This document shows, piece by piece, positions 15,665-26,157 of a DNA stretch of 64,000 bases; positions within the stretch are counted from its first letter, which is position 1; every line of letters starts with the position of its first letter. Origin of the DNA: Brumimicrobium salinarum (GTDB taxonomy: Bacteria > Bacteroidota > Bacteroidia > Flavobacteriales_D > Crocinitomicaceae); contig NZ_PJNI01000014.1 of assembly GCF_002844555.1 (NCBI RefSeq), forward strand, positions 1 to 64,000, read 5' to 3'. The position numbers and the translations under genes are program-made. Under the pieces are notes generated by a model that saw only the letters and a program-made list of their open reading frames with translations, did no database searches and was not told the origin of the DNA.

Positions 15665-16311
15665 TATATACGTGCTTTATTTAATGTTTGTAATGAGAAA
15701 CCAAGATTTAACATGGCTCCATGGTATAAATTTCTCGTTATTTGGTCATTAATGTCGTTTTCGATATGGTTAAGTCCAATGCCAAAGCGATATTCAAGTC
15801 CAATTGAAAAAGTGGGTGTGATTTGGGCTGATGCGTTAACCATTCCAATAGCACCAACTTCAAATCGTGTCATTGATTCTTCTTCTACTATGTCTAAACG
15901 TGTTTGTCCAATTTCTTGTTCACCGTTTAACATGTAGCCTGCGCTAATTGCTACTCCTGGTTGAATTGAAAATACTCTTCCATCTAAAATGGAATATAAG
16001 TACCCCACATTCAAATTTAAATAATTCATTTTCCAGTTGATTTGAACTTCGTTGAAGGTCGTCCTCGCTCCTGCTTGTCTAAACATTAATTCAGGTCGAA
16101 TCATGTGACGTTCATTCTTAAAAACTGCATTAGCTCCGAAAGCATTATACATTTGGTATTTTAAGGTTTTGTCTTTTTCATCATTTGAGTTTTTAAAAGC
16201 AAATGTTGAAAACTGTTTTCCGCCTACCAAGTTGATTGTTTTTAAACCAAAACTTTGGGCCATAGTCATGCTGCTAAAAGCAAGCGCGACAATTACAAAT
16301 AATTTTTTCAT
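15664..16311 (-). CDS. Outer-membrane beta-barrel protein
   Basis: A 215-residue protein with a signal peptide (LFVIVALAFSSMTMAQ), followed by alternating amphipathic strands with aromatic ends (NWKMNYLNLNVGYLYS, FSIGLEYRFGIGLNHIE, YHGAMLNLGFSLQ). This fits the small OmpX/PorT-like barrels of Bacteroidota. Its stop overlaps the start of the collagen-like gene by one base and it starts 5 bp after the T9SS protein, so the three form an operon. It may anchor or accompany the surface fibre; that is inference. Confidence 0.75.
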   Translation of the reverse strand: MKKLFVIVALAFSSMTMAQSFGLKTINLVGGKQFSTFAFKNSNDEKDKTLKYQMYNAFGANAVFKNERHMIRPELMFRQAGARTTFNEVQINWKMNYLNLNVGYLYSILDGRVFSIQPGVAISAGYMLNGEQEIGQTRLDIVEEESMTRFEVGAIGMVNASAQITPTFSIGLEYRFGIGLNHIENDINDQITRNLYHGAMLNLGFSLQTLNKARI

Positions 16312-16315
16312 AATT

Positions 16316-16804
16316 TTAAGGTAGAATTATAATTTTAGATATCCCTGATTCTCCTTCAGGATTATTTATTTTGAGCATGTAGCTTCCTGATGGAAGATTA
16401 AGATTGAATTTTTTACTTCCGTTAATTGTAGTTTGCGCTTTTGTGTATAAACGGCCTTGACTATCTATGATCGAATAGTTATAAACTGATTCTTTGCGTG
16501 TCTCAAAGTCTACCGTGAAACTTCCTTTGTTTGGATTTGGATAGATGTTAAAGTATAATTTACTGTTACTTTTGCGTTTCACCGATGAGTTTGGTTGTTG
16601 AAAACCTTGATGTAGAATAATTGTTGCATCGTCTGAATTAACTGTTGCATGCTGACTTCCTTGTCCAACAGTTTGAGAAAGTTTAATTCCATTTTGTGCA
16701 GTAACACTACCAAGAGAATTTATACTGCTTCTAATTATTTTTTGTGCCTGACTTGAGGTCGCAACAAAAAATAGAACAAGAAATAAAAGTATCTTATGTT
16801 TCAT
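16316..16804 (-). CDS. Secreted protein with T9SS type A sorting domain
   Basis: The start at 16804 (MKHKILLFLVLFFVATSSQA) gives a normal signal peptide; the frame also opens at 16837, but that adds an uncharged-to-polar lead (MIYCELKKQTI) without benefit. The mature part is short. The C-terminal 80 residues (YPNPNKGSFTVDF ... LNLPSGSYMLKI ... KIIILP) are the type IX secretion C-terminal sorting domain. The first part (GSVTAQNGIKLSQTVGQGS) is typical of small T9SS proteins in which little but the sorting domain remains. It is the first gene of the operon with the barrel and the collagen-like protein. Confidence 0.85.
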   Translation of the reverse strand: MKHKILLFLVLFFVATSSQAQKIIRSSINSLGSVTAQNGIKLSQTVGQGSQHATVNSDDATIILHQGFQQPNSSVKRKSNSKLYFNIYPNPNKGSFTVDFETRKESVYNYSIIDSQGRLYTKAQTTINGSKKFNLNLPSGSYMLKINNPEGESGISKIIILP

Positions 16805-16925
16805 TATAGTTTGTTTTTTGAGTTCGCAATATATCAATAAAATTAAGGTATCTGTGTAATATTTAATACAATTGTTAATTTTTATTTACAAGAAAAATCT
16901 ACTGGATTGATATTGAGTATATTTG

Positions 16926-19900
16926 TTATTTTAAAACGCTTACATGACCCGTAATTACTCTTTCGTCACCATTAACATCCATTGCTTTTACTTGCCAAAC
17001 GTAAACACCATCTCGAACTCTTTTATTGTTATATGATCCATCCCAATTGCCATTCGGGTCATTTGAAACAAAAATTAATTCACCCCATCTATTAAATACA
17101 CGCATTTCAAAGGTTTCATTGCCCATAATTTCCCAAGTAAAGTAATCGTTTCGGTTATTTCCATCATCTGGTGTAAAAGCATTAGGAACAAAAAGTAGAA
17201 AATCATCCTTAATTTCAATAGCACGAATAGTTGAGTCAGAACAACCAAATTCATTTTGGACATACTGTGTAATGTAATAGGGTTGAGCATTATTAAAAGT
17301 ATGACTAAATGTAGGTGAATTATTATAATTTCCGTCACCTAAATCGTATTCCCATAATTGTGCGCCTTGAGATTCATCTGTGATTTTTATTAAAGCTTCA
17401 CTCAAAATTGCTGTGGGTGGATTGACATCAAATGCAGCTACTGGAGAAGGAAAGACTGTTATTTCAAGTCCATCTGTTAAAGTAATGTTACAATCAGTAG
17501 CTGTAAACACGGTAAGGCTTACTGGATATTCTCCTGGTTCGAGAAACGTATGTGTTGGTGATTGTTGAAAGGATGTGTTTCCATCGCCAAAACTCCATGA
17601 GTAGTTTAAAATACTAGTTCCAAGGCCTTCGCTTTGGTTGTCGAAGTTAACAGTTATGGGCGCACATCCAAATTGGTCTTCCAGATTTACATTAAATTCA
17701 ACTATGGGTCTTAAAGAGACTGATTTGGTAATTGAGTCAATACAACCATGATTAGATGTTGCAATTAAAACTACATCATGATTTTGAGCATAATTTATAA
17801 ATTCATGTTGTGGGTTTTCTAGGTCTGATGTACCTTCATTTACTCCAAATGTCCATTGGTAACTTGTTATGTTTCCAGATGTAATTGTAGAAGTATTCGT
17901 GAAAGGAGTAAAGCTACCGTAGCAAACTTCATTATAGTTGAAATCCGCATTGGGAGATGGATATATCAAAACATCTTGAACGATTGTATCAGCACATCCT
18001 GCTAGATTTTGTACAATTAACATAACTTCATAGCTTCCTTCATTGGCAAATTCATGGATTGGGAATTGTGTTTGGTTGGTTGTTCCGTCACCAAAATCCC
18101 AATACCAATTTGTTGTTCCACCGGTAGAAGTGTTTGTAAACTGTATAGCGGTATTCGAACACATGCCTTCCCATTCAAAATTCGCTGTTGTAGCTGGAAG
18201 TACATCAATACTTTCTGTATGAGTAGCTATGCAACCATCTGAAGTGGTAATGTTCACGGTAATTTCATGAACTCCAGGTGTGTTAAAAGCATGGGTTCCA
18301 TTCCTTGAATTGTAAATTGTACCATCACTCATTATCCATTCATAATTTGTAATTGAACCGATAACAGTAGAGCTATTATCATAAAAATTGAAGATGTCAT
18401 TTACACAAACTTGAGTTGGTATTAAGAAATCAGCTTGAGCACCATCGGCAACATTAACTATTTTTGTAATTGCATCACTACAAATGCTATCACTACCTAA
18501 AACTTGAAGTTCTACCAGATAGATTCCGGGAGACGAATAGGTGTGTTGTTCATTTGGAGTTCCATTGATAGAATTCCCATCACCAAAATCCCATAAGTAG
18601 ATCCCTGGATTATTTGTTGATTGATCACTAAAAGTCGTAGGTGCACCAAAACAGTCTGAAGTAAAATCAAAATCAGCTTCTGGAACAAGCGAAACTAGCA
18701 CTTGGTCTGTAAAAGTAGAGTCACATCCATTAATATTAGTAACAGTTAAATTTACGTCATAGGTTCCGCTACTTTGATAAATATAAGTTGGGTTTTGATC
18801 AGGAGAGGTATTTCCGTCTCCGAAATCCCAATCCCAAGTGTTAATCGGTGTAGCATCAGTTGATAAATCATTAAATTGTGTGATATCAAAAAGACAAACA
18901 GTGTCTGCGGTAAACGATACGTTTGGAACTGTATAAACTGTAATAGGATCTATAATTGTGTCAGAACACCCTGCTGCATTTTCTACAATTAAAGTGACGT
19001 CATATAGTCCACCGTTTGAAAAAACATGAGTTATGTCTTCATTCGTAAATGTACCTGTATTATCATCAAAGTTCCATTCAAAAAGAATAGGGGACCCTGA
19101 TGAGGTATTATTAAAGTTAACAACCTCTCTTGCGCAAACTGTATTGTTTGTAAAGCTTGCCACAGGTTGTGGAAGCACAATGACTTCTTTGGTTAGTGTA
19201 TCGGTACAACCGAATGAGTTTTCAACTACTAGTTGAGGTTCGAAGCTTCCATAGGTTGAGTAGGTGAAATCTGGACTATAGATATTGTTTGAGGCACCTA
19301 AATCATCAAAAACCCAAGTCGAAACAATAGCATCAATAGAATTGTTAGTGAATTGCGAAGGGTAAGTAAAGCATGCGGTATCTACTTCAAAGTCAGCAAC
19401 AGGATTTGGACGCACTATTATAGTTTCTGTAATGGTATCCGTACAACCTAAACTGTTTGTTACAACTTGTTGTACTGAGAAATTTCCGTCACTCGGGAAT
19501 ATGTAGCTAGCATCACTTGTATTTGCAAAGTCGCTATTGCTAAATTGGTATTCCCATGCTGTAGCGTTTAAGGAGGTGTCTATGAAGTGAGTTGGAGCAT
19601 TTAAACAGACTGTATCAAAATTAAAACCAGGTATAGGTAACGGGTGAACAGTAACTGATTGAAGTAGAGTGTCTGAACAACCGAAAATATTTTCAGTTAC
19701 AAGTTCAACTTCATAATCTCCTGGATTTGCATAAATATGAGTTGGGTTTTGTAGGGTGCTGATTGGAGTTCCATCATTAAAATCCCACTCCCATAAGACT
19801 GGAGTTTGTGTTGTTTCGTCGGTAAAGGATGTTGAAGTTTCTAAACATGCTGTATTTGCAGAAAACTGTGGATTTGTTCTTGGGTGCGCATCTACTGAAT

Positions 19901-22900
19901 AGGTGATGGTGTTACTACACCCTGTTGCGTTGTAATCTACCGTTAAACTTACATTATACGTACCGTCATTTGCATAAACAACTGATGGAAATAGATTATT
20001 GCTGTTGTCTGTTATTCCGTTGCCAAAGTCCCAATTATAGTTGTCAGGACTTCCAATTGAGAGATCGGTAAAGAAAGTGGTGTCATTTGCGCATGCAGTC
20101 ATGAATGAAAAGTCTGCTGTTGGTACAGGGTTAATTGTTATGGTCTGAACGGTTGTGTCAGAACAACCGCTACCTCCGAAAGCAACGAGCTGAACATCAA
20201 AATCTCCAATTGTTGCAAATGTATGGTTTGGATTTACATCTGTGTTTAAAGTTGAGCCATCGCCAAAATTCCATTCCATGCCAACAGTGCTTCCAGTAGT
20301 TAAATTTGTAAACGCAGTGCCGTCACCTAAACAAAAGTTAGCACTGGAAAAATCTGCCATTGGGATATCATTCACATTTACATTTATTGTCGTGTCGGTG
20401 ATACACCCAAAGTCGTTTTCTATTGTTAATTCAGCATTGAAAACTCCCGGATTTGGATAAATATGAACTGGATTTTGGGTGCTGGATGTATTTCCGTCTC
20501 CGAAACTCCATGTGTAGGAAACAATATTTCCTGATGATAAATCGGCAAACTCTGTTTCGTATCCAAAACATGCAGTAGTTGCGCTAAATGAAGGAGTCGC
20601 TGTGGGATGCACAAGTATGTCTTTTGTTATGGTATCGTTACAGTTAAAAGGAGAACTAACTACAAGTGTTACGCTATAATTGCCATCATTTGCGTACTGA
20701 TGTGAGGGATTGCTACTATTTGAAGAATTTCCATCACCAAAATCCCATTCATAGTTCATTCCGGGGGTAGAATTGTTTATGAAATTTACATTTTCATTTA
20801 AACAAATAGGATTGTTCACGAAATCAAAATCAGCAACTGGAACGGGGTGGACTGTAACTTGATGCGTAAGAGAATCAGCACAACCTTCTCCACTAGTTAC
20901 GTTGAGTTGAATATCATAAATGGAGTCATTGGTTAAAGCGGTATATATTTGGTCAGTCGGATTGTATCCCGTAAAGCTCGTTCCGTTACCTAAATCCCAA
21001 GTAAATGTTTCTACACCATTATCAACTGAATTGTTATTGATTTCTACAGCTAAGTCAGCACATCCTTCGATTGGTGTAAGACTGAAGTCGACAACAGGTA
21101 ATGGGAAAATTTCTATGGTGTTGGTGTCGCTACTTACGCATCCATTTTCTTCTACAATTAGAATGATTTCTTCTACACCAGCAGTTGGAAAATTTATTTG
21201 TCCAGGATTGAAATTTGAACTTGAACTAGGTGATGCATTAGGACCAAAATTCCAACTTTGGTTTGCTGAAGGAGTTGAATTATTTGTAAATGTCATTTCT
21301 AGTACTTCACAGCCATTAGGAAGATCTGGTGAAAAGTCTGCGATAGGATAAGGGTGTACTGTTACGGGAGTTGTTATAGTGTCATTCCCGCAATACCCTA
21401 AGGCGATAAATTGTACATCATAAGTTCCAGGCGCAGTATAATCTATTGTATGTGGGCCCGATGCCGTACTTGTGCTTCCATTCCCAAAATCCCATTCATA
21501 AGAGAGGTTTTCACCGAGTGAATTTTGAGATGCTGTAAAGCTTTCACCCAAACATACTTCCGAGGGAGTAATGTTCATGTTAGCTTGCGTTGGCGGATGA
21601 ACAGTGATTATTGTTTCTGTTGTTTCTACACCACAAGCACTATTGACACGCAACTGAACCGTGTGCGTAACAGGGGTGTTTCCAGGAGGTTCTGTGAAGT
21701 TGATTGGACCAAGATCTGTGGTGTTTCCTTGATATACCCCGTCTATCCTCCATTGATAACTAAGATTTGCACCAGAGGAATTGTTCTCAAAAGAAACTTC
21801 CATCGGTGAGCATCCTTCTATTGGGTCAAGCGGCGTAACATCAGCAATAGTTGTCGGATGAACGACTACAGTGCGTGTAATTGTATCGTTTCCACAATAT
21901 CCTTTTGCAATTAATTGAACATCATAACTTCCTGGATTTGTGTAGTTATGTGTATGTGGACCTGCTGATGTGCTTGTTGAGCCATCGCCAAAACTCCATT
22001 CATAAGTTAAATTTTCTCCTAGACTATTGTTGGTAAAAGTAAAATCGCTCCCTATACAAACAGCATTGGAAGAGGTAGTGAATTGGGCACGTGTAGGTCG
22101 ATGAATAATTATGGATTCTGAGTGATTTGTACTTCCGCACGAATTAAGCGCTCGGAGAGAGATGTTTCGTGTTACTGGTGTGTTACCTGGTCCGTAAGTG
22201 TAGGTAAAAGGTCCATAATTAGGTCCGTATGAATAACCATATCCTGATCTTGTCCAACGATACTGTGTTACATTTCCTATTGAGGTGTTGTTTACATTTA
22301 CCGTAAGTGGAGAACAACCCTCGTCGGGGAGAAGGTCAAAATCAGCAATAGGAATCGTATCTAAATTGATTGTTCTTGTTAGTGTTGAATCTCCACATGC
22401 ATTTCCAGCAGTAAGAGAAATTGTGTAAGTCCCAGCATTGTTATAAACTTGGCCTGGAGGTGTGATTGTGGTGGTGTAGGTATTCCCATTGTCCATATCC
22501 CAATCAAAATCATTAGCAGGAGACGCGTTTGTGCTGTTATTGGTGAAGGTTAGATTGGCAGGTGCGCAGCCTGTGTTTCCTGATATTGAGAAATCAACTT
22601 CTGGTTTATCAATAATAATTATTGGACTAATAGTGGCATTGGCGGTATTACAAGAGTTTGAAGCAGAAAGACTAATTGTATAGGTTCCTGCGGCAGTGTA
22701 TTCATGGTTTGGTGGAGTGGTACTTGTTGTGTTATAAACAGGTGATCCGTCTCCAAAATCCCAAACAAAGTTATTTGCATTGACTGAGTTATTGGTTAGG
22801 GTGGTTAAATTAAACGGAGCACAACCACTATACTCAGTGACATCTAAAACTAAAGAAGAAGAAACGAATTTTTCAAAAACAACATCTATAGTTTCAGTGA

Positions 22901-23729
22901 TAGAACAACCATTTGCGCTTGTGGCAGTCATTGTTACGGGGAAAGTGCCATAGGAATTGTAGGTATGAGATGGGTCTGGGTCTGTTGATGTATTTCCATC
23001 ACCAAAGTCCCAGGAATAACTTATTGCCCCTGTCGTATTATTGAAAAAGCTGACTGTTTGTGTTGTTGTGGGATCACCAGGAACTAAACAATTGATTGTG
23101 TTTCCATCTCCATCGTCCCCAATAATTCCAGATGAAATAGGAATATCAAGACTGTTTACGGTTGCTGAATATATGTCGCTACACCCCGTGAAGTTTTCCA
23201 CGGTTAAAGTTACTGTGTAATTTCCACCTGCTGAATAGTTATGCGTTGGGTTTTCTTGATTTGATGTATTTCCATCTCCAAAGTCCCAATTGTAAGTGCT
23301 ACCCAAAATTGTATTTCCAGAGGTATTGTTGAATGAAATGGTTGTACCTGCACATTCTCCATCAGGCTCGAAGGTGAAGCTGGCGTTTGGTGGTGAAATA
23401 ACTTCGATATTTATAAGCGTTGAATCTTTACATGCTGCGGTGTCTGTTGCGACTAGTTTTACTGTATAAGTTCCTAAATTGGTTAAGGTGATGTTGCCCG
23501 GACTTCCTAATCCTGTTGTAGTTGAGGTGAGCACATCGTCCAAATACCACTCATAAGTTGCTGTGGTATTATTAATGCCTGTAGAATTGTTAGCTAATGT
23601 TAAAGTGTGCGGACCTGAATTACAAAAGAAAGATTGATTCGGTGTAAATTGAGGAGTTAAATCTGTACATTGACCATTAACAAATGGTATATAAATAATT
23701 AAAAAAAGTAGTATTGCAAGTCTAATCAT
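16926..23729 (-). CDS. Giant PKD-repeat protein with T9SS type B sorting domain
   Basis: A 2267-residue secreted protein. After a signal peptide (LAILLFLIIYIPFVNGQ) come about 26 tandem PKD-like domains of 80-90 residues. Each is marked by a W-[DSN]-F-G-[DN]-G core, an H-x-[YF] strand and a Cys pair (C.D.......V). Several are degenerate (for example WTRSGYGYSYGPN). The last 90 residues (FVPNAFTPDDGNNRNDYF ... FNRWGELIF ... DGVYVWQVKA) are the gliding-motility-associated C-terminal domain (CHU_C, T9SS type B). It is probably exported through T9SS and surface-bound as an adhesin-like molecule. The repeats have diverged in sequence, so the array is old rather than recently expanded. Confidence 0.93.
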   Translation of the reverse strand: MIRLAILLFLIIYIPFVNGQCTDLTPQFTPNQSFFCNSGPHTLTLANNSTGINNTTATYEWYLDDVLTSTTTGLGSPGNITLTNLGTYTVKLVATDTAACKDSTLINIEVISPPNASFTFEPDGECAGTTISFNNTSGNTILGSTYNWDFGDGNTSNQENPTHNYSAGGNYTVTLTVENFTGCSDIYSATVNSLDIPISSGIIGDDGDGNTINCLVPGDPTTTQTVSFFNNTTGAISYSWDFGDGNTSTDPDPSHTYNSYGTFPVTMTATSANGCSITETIDVVFEKFVSSSLVLDVTEYSGCAPFNLTTLTNNSVNANNFVWDFGDGSPVYNTTSTTPPNHEYTAAGTYTISLSASNSCNTANATISPIIIIDKPEVDFSISGNTGCAPANLTFTNNSTNASPANDFDWDMDNGNTYTTTITPPGQVYNNAGTYTISLTAGNACGDSTLTRTINLDTIPIADFDLLPDEGCSPLTVNVNNTSIGNVTQYRWTRSGYGYSYGPNYGPFTYTYGPGNTPVTRNISLRALNSCGSTNHSESIIIHRPTRAQFTTSSNAVCIGSDFTFTNNSLGENLTYEWSFGDGSTSTSAGPHTHNYTNPGSYDVQLIAKGYCGNDTITRTVVVHPTTIADVTPLDPIEGCSPMEVSFENNSSGANLSYQWRIDGVYQGNTTDLGPINFTEPPGNTPVTHTVQLRVNSACGVETTETIITVHPPTQANMNITPSEVCLGESFTASQNSLGENLSYEWDFGNGSTSTASGPHTIDYTAPGTYDVQFIALGYCGNDTITTPVTVHPYPIADFSPDLPNGCEVLEMTFTNNSTPSANQSWNFGPNASPSSSSNFNPGQINFPTAGVEEIILIVEENGCVSSDTNTIEIFPLPVVDFSLTPIEGCADLAVEINNNSVDNGVETFTWDLGNGTSFTGYNPTDQIYTALTNDSIYDIQLNVTSGEGCADSLTHQVTVHPVPVADFDFVNNPICLNENVNFINNSTPGMNYEWDFGDGNSSNSSNPSHQYANDGNYSVTLVVSSPFNCNDTITKDILVHPTATPSFSATTACFGYETEFADLSSGNIVSYTWSFGDGNTSSTQNPVHIYPNPGVFNAELTIENDFGCITDTTINVNVNDIPMADFSSANFCLGDGTAFTNLTTGSTVGMEWNFGDGSTLNTDVNPNHTFATIGDFDVQLVAFGGSGCSDTTVQTITINPVPTADFSFMTACANDTTFFTDLSIGSPDNYNWDFGNGITDNSNNLFPSVVYANDGTYNVSLTVDYNATGCSNTITYSVDAHPRTNPQFSANTACLETSTSFTDETTQTPVLWEWDFNDGTPISTLQNPTHIYANPGDYEVELVTENIFGCSDTLLQSVTVHPLPIPGFNFDTVCLNAPTHFIDTSLNATAWEYQFSNSDFANTSDASYIFPSDGNFSVQQVVTNSLGCTDTITETIIVRPNPVADFEVDTACFTYPSQFTNNSIDAIVSTWVFDDLGASNNIYSPDFTYSTYGSFEPQLVVENSFGCTDTLTKEVIVLPQPVASFTNNTVCAREVVNFNNTSSGSPILFEWNFDDNTGTFTNEDITHVFSNGGLYDVTLIVENAAGCSDTIIDPITVYTVPNVSFTADTVCLFDITQFNDLSTDATPINTWDWDFGDGNTSPDQNPTYIYQSSGTYDVNLTVTNINGCDSTFTDQVLVSLVPEADFDFTSDCFGAPTTFSDQSTNNPGIYLWDFGDGNSINGTPNEQHTYSSPGIYLVELQVLGSDSICSDAITKIVNVADGAQADFLIPTQVCVNDIFNFYDNSSTVIGSITNYEWIMSDGTIYNSRNGTHAFNTPGVHEITVNITTSDGCIATHTESIDVLPATTANFEWEGMCSNTAIQFTNTSTGGTTNWYWDFGDGTTNQTQFPIHEFANEGSYEVMLIVQNLAGCADTIVQDVLIYPSPNADFNYNEVCYGSFTPFTNTSTITSGNITSYQWTFGVNEGTSDLENPQHEFINYAQNHDVVLIATSNHGCIDSITKSVSLRPIVEFNVNLEDQFGCAPITVNFDNQSEGLGTSILNYSWSFGDGNTSFQQSPTHTFLEPGEYPVSLTVFTATDCNITLTDGLEITVFPSPVAAFDVNPPTAILSEALIKITDESQGAQLWEYDLGDGNYNNSPTFSHTFNNAQPYYITQYVQNEFGCSDSTIRAIEIKDDFLLFVPNAFTPDDGNNRNDYFTWEIMGNETFEMRVFNRWGELIFVSNDPNGNWDGSYNNKRVRDGVYVWQVKAMDVNGDERVITGHVSVLK

Positions 23730-23935
23730 TTCTAAGATGATTTTTATAATTTATGTTTACTTACATAATAACTTGACAAGTTTGAAACCGCATTAATTGT
23801 ATATCTAACTTGTAATTGTATTAATCAAATCTATAACGTTTTTTAACATCATAAAGTTGCCTTATAAATTGATGTAATACCTAGAAAAAACAGATTTTTA
23901 ATATATCAAACTGACTATCAGTTGGCTGAAAATGT

Positions 23936-25735
23936 TTATTTTGTCAATTGTTTTTTTAACAACTTCGCCTTCGCCAATCCAACAACCTCAACCAATTCTT
24001 TCTCACTGGCTGTTTTTATTTTAGAAAGTGTTTTGAAGTGTTTCATTAAATCTTCTTGAGTTTTTTCTCCAATTCCCTTGATTTCCGTTAGCTCAGAAAC
24101 CAGCGCAGATTTACTTCGTCGGTTTCTATGATGTGTAATTCCAAAACGGTGGGCTTCGTTTCGCATGTATTGAATGACTTTTAAGCTTTCGCTTTTTTTG
24201 TCGATATACAACGGTAGACTATCTCCTGGAAAGAAAATTTCTTCTAGTCTTTTAGCGATACCTACAATGGGAACTTTATCTTTTAATCCAAGTTTTTCTA
24301 GCGCGTCTAGTCCTGCACTTAACTGACCTTTTCCACCATCGACAATTACAAGTTGTGGTAGGTCTTGATTTTCCTCAAGCATTCTTTTGTATCGACGGTA
24401 TAGTGCTTCACGCATGGATTCGAAATCATCTGGGCCTTCCACTGTTTTAATGATGAAATGTCGGTAATCTTTCTTGCTTGGTTTTGCATTTTTAAAAACA
24501 ACACAAGCCGAAACAGGATTCGTTCCATGAATGTTAGAGTTATCAAAACACTCCATGTGAACAGGCAATTCCTTTAACCTGAAATCTTTTTGAATGGTTT
24601 TTAAAATACGTTCAACCTTAACTTCTGGATTTTTAAGTGACTCTTGTTTTTTCTGTTGCAGCTTGAAGTATTTCGCATTTCGCTGAGATAAATCCAATAA
24701 GTGCTTTTTATCGCCGCGTTGTGGAGTGAAAAAGTTTAGTCCTTCTACTTTAAAATCTGCTGCGTTTTCAATCAAGATTTCTTTGGACTGACTATTAAAT
24801 TTTTCTCGCATATTCAATAAAGCAAAAGTCAAAATCTCCTGGTCAGATTCATCCAATTTGTTTTTAACTTCTACTGTTAATCCGTGAATTATCGTTCCGT
24901 TATTAATGACCAAATAATTAACGTATGCTTTATTCTCACTTCTTTCCAAGGTAATGACATCCACCTGGTGAATGGTAGGAGAAACCACTGTAGACTTTGC
25001 CTGATATTTTTCTAATGCTTTGATTTTTTGTTTGAAATCTTCTGCTTCTTCAAAAGCAAAGGTTTCTGCAGCCGATTTCATTTTTTCTTTCAGCATGCGA
25101 ATCACAGAAGCAATATTTCCTTTTACAATGTGCTCAATTTGATCGATGTATTCGTTATAAGTTTCCTCTTTCTCCTTGCCAACACAAGGCGCTTTACAAT
25201 TTCCGATATGATATTCTAAACAAACTTTATATTTTCCTGCATCAATTTTCTCTTGACTCAAATCATAATTGCAGGTACGCAAAGGAAAAAGTTCACGCAT
25301 CAATTCAAGTAAGGTGTTTACCACATAAACGGAAGGATAGGGCCCGAAATATTTCGATCCATCTTTAATTACCCTTCGGGTTGTGAAAACTCTGGGGAAA
25401 CGTTCATTTTTAATGCAAATCCAGGGATAGGTTTTATCATCTTTTAGCGCAATATTGTACTTTGGTAAATACTTTTTGATGAGGTTGTTTTCCAATAAAA
25501 GTGCATCCGTTTCATTATCTACAATGATGTATTGTAAATCGTGAATTTTACGAACCAATATCCTGGTTTTTGCTGTGTCATGATTTTTAGTAAAATACGA
25601 ATTCACCCTTTTTTTCAGGTTTTTCGCTTTTCCCACATAAATAATAGTTCCTTCAGCATTGAAATACTGATAAATACCTGGTTTTTCAGGTAAGGACCGA
25701 ATCTTTTCTTTGAGTTTGTTTAACCTTTCTGACAC
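23936..25735 (-). CDS. uvrC: Excinuclease ABC subunit C
   Basis: The 599-residue nuclease of nucleotide excision repair, which makes both cuts around a lesion with UvrB. The N-terminal GIY-YIG domain has PGIYQYF ... IIYVGKAKNLKKRVNSYF, a UVR motif for UvrB binding lies near 200-235 (FAFEEAEDFKQKIKALE), the RNase H-like endonuclease domain shows HMECFDNSNIHG and IVDGGKGQLS, and the tail holds two helix-hairpin-helix motifs (EIKGIGEKTQEDLMKHF). The start is GTG. A TATCTTTG promoter box ends only 5 bp upstream of it, so the mRNA may be leaderless. Confidence 0.95.
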   Translation of the reverse strand: MSERLNKLKEKIRSLPEKPGIYQYFNAEGTIIYVGKAKNLKKRVNSYFTKNHDTAKTRILVRKIHDLQYIIVDNETDALLLENNLIKKYLPKYNIALKDDKTYPWICIKNERFPRVFTTRRVIKDGSKYFGPYPSVYVVNTLLELMRELFPLRTCNYDLSQEKIDAGKYKVCLEYHIGNCKAPCVGKEKEETYNEYIDQIEHIVKGNIASVIRMLKEKMKSAAETFAFEEAEDFKQKIKALEKYQAKSTVVSPTIHQVDVITLERSENKAYVNYLVINNGTIIHGLTVEVKNKLDESDQEILTFALLNMREKFNSQSKEILIENAADFKVEGLNFFTPQRGDKKHLLDLSQRNAKYFKLQQKKQESLKNPEVKVERILKTIQKDFRLKELPVHMECFDNSNIHGTNPVSACVVFKNAKPSKKDYRHFIIKTVEGPDDFESMREALYRRYKRMLEENQDLPQLVIVDGGKGQLSAGLDALEKLGLKDKVPIVGIAKRLEEIFFPGDSLPLYIDKKSESLKVIQYMRNEAHRFGITHHRNRRSKSALVSELTEIKGIGEKTQEDLMKHFKTLSKIKTASEKELVEVVGLAKAKLLKKQLTK

Positions 25736-25739
25736 ATTG

Positions 25740-25747
25740 CAAAGATA
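25740..25747 (-). promoter_or_regulatory. Promoter -7 box for uvrC
   Basis: TATCTTTG on the minus strand is a perfect TAnnTTTG box. It sits 5 bp before the uvrC GTG, which implies transcription starting at or next to the start codon. Confidence 0.55.
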
Positions 25748-25786
25748 TGGATTTTATTACTAATCAATTTCGGAAAAACAATAAGT

Positions 25787-26157
25787 TCAATCTTCGAATA
25801 ATATCAATTTTAATTCGGTTAATTTCCTAAAGTCGTTATCAAAGGTAACCATAGGAATATCTGTGTATATAGATGAAGCTGCTATGATTGCGTCGGGAAG
25901 TTTAATAGAGTGTTTTTGATTTAATTTTTTTACAATTTCTTTAATTGGTTCAATCAAATCGATAACAATGCATTGGTTTATTAATTCATCTAAAATTGCA
26001 ATTTCCTTATCAGATAAATTTCTTTTACCATATAGCTCTAATTCAGTTATAGAAGAAATATAGATTTTTGAATCAGTTAAAGTTTGACAACACCAGGATG
26101 GTTGTTTAGCAAATGAATTAGAATATATGTATCACAAAAAAGATTATTTCCATTCAT
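25787..26157 (-). CDS. PIN-domain ribonuclease toxin (VapC-like), frameshifted as read
   Basis: Translation from ATG at 26157 gives MNGNNLFCDTYILIHLLNN, the first PIN strand with its metal-binding Asp, then stops after GVVKL. Adding one T to a short run (plus-strand A3, 26079-26081) continues as LLTDSKIYISSITELELYGK with the second acidic residue (TELE). It goes on to SIKLPDAIIAASSIYTDIP with the third acid, and VTFDNDFRKL with the fourth, ending LFED. Length 371 = 3n-1 fits one missing base. The intact product would be 123 residues, normal for a VapC-type RNase. It overlaps the antitoxin by 14 bp. It probably cleaves RNA when freed from its partner. Confidence 0.75.
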
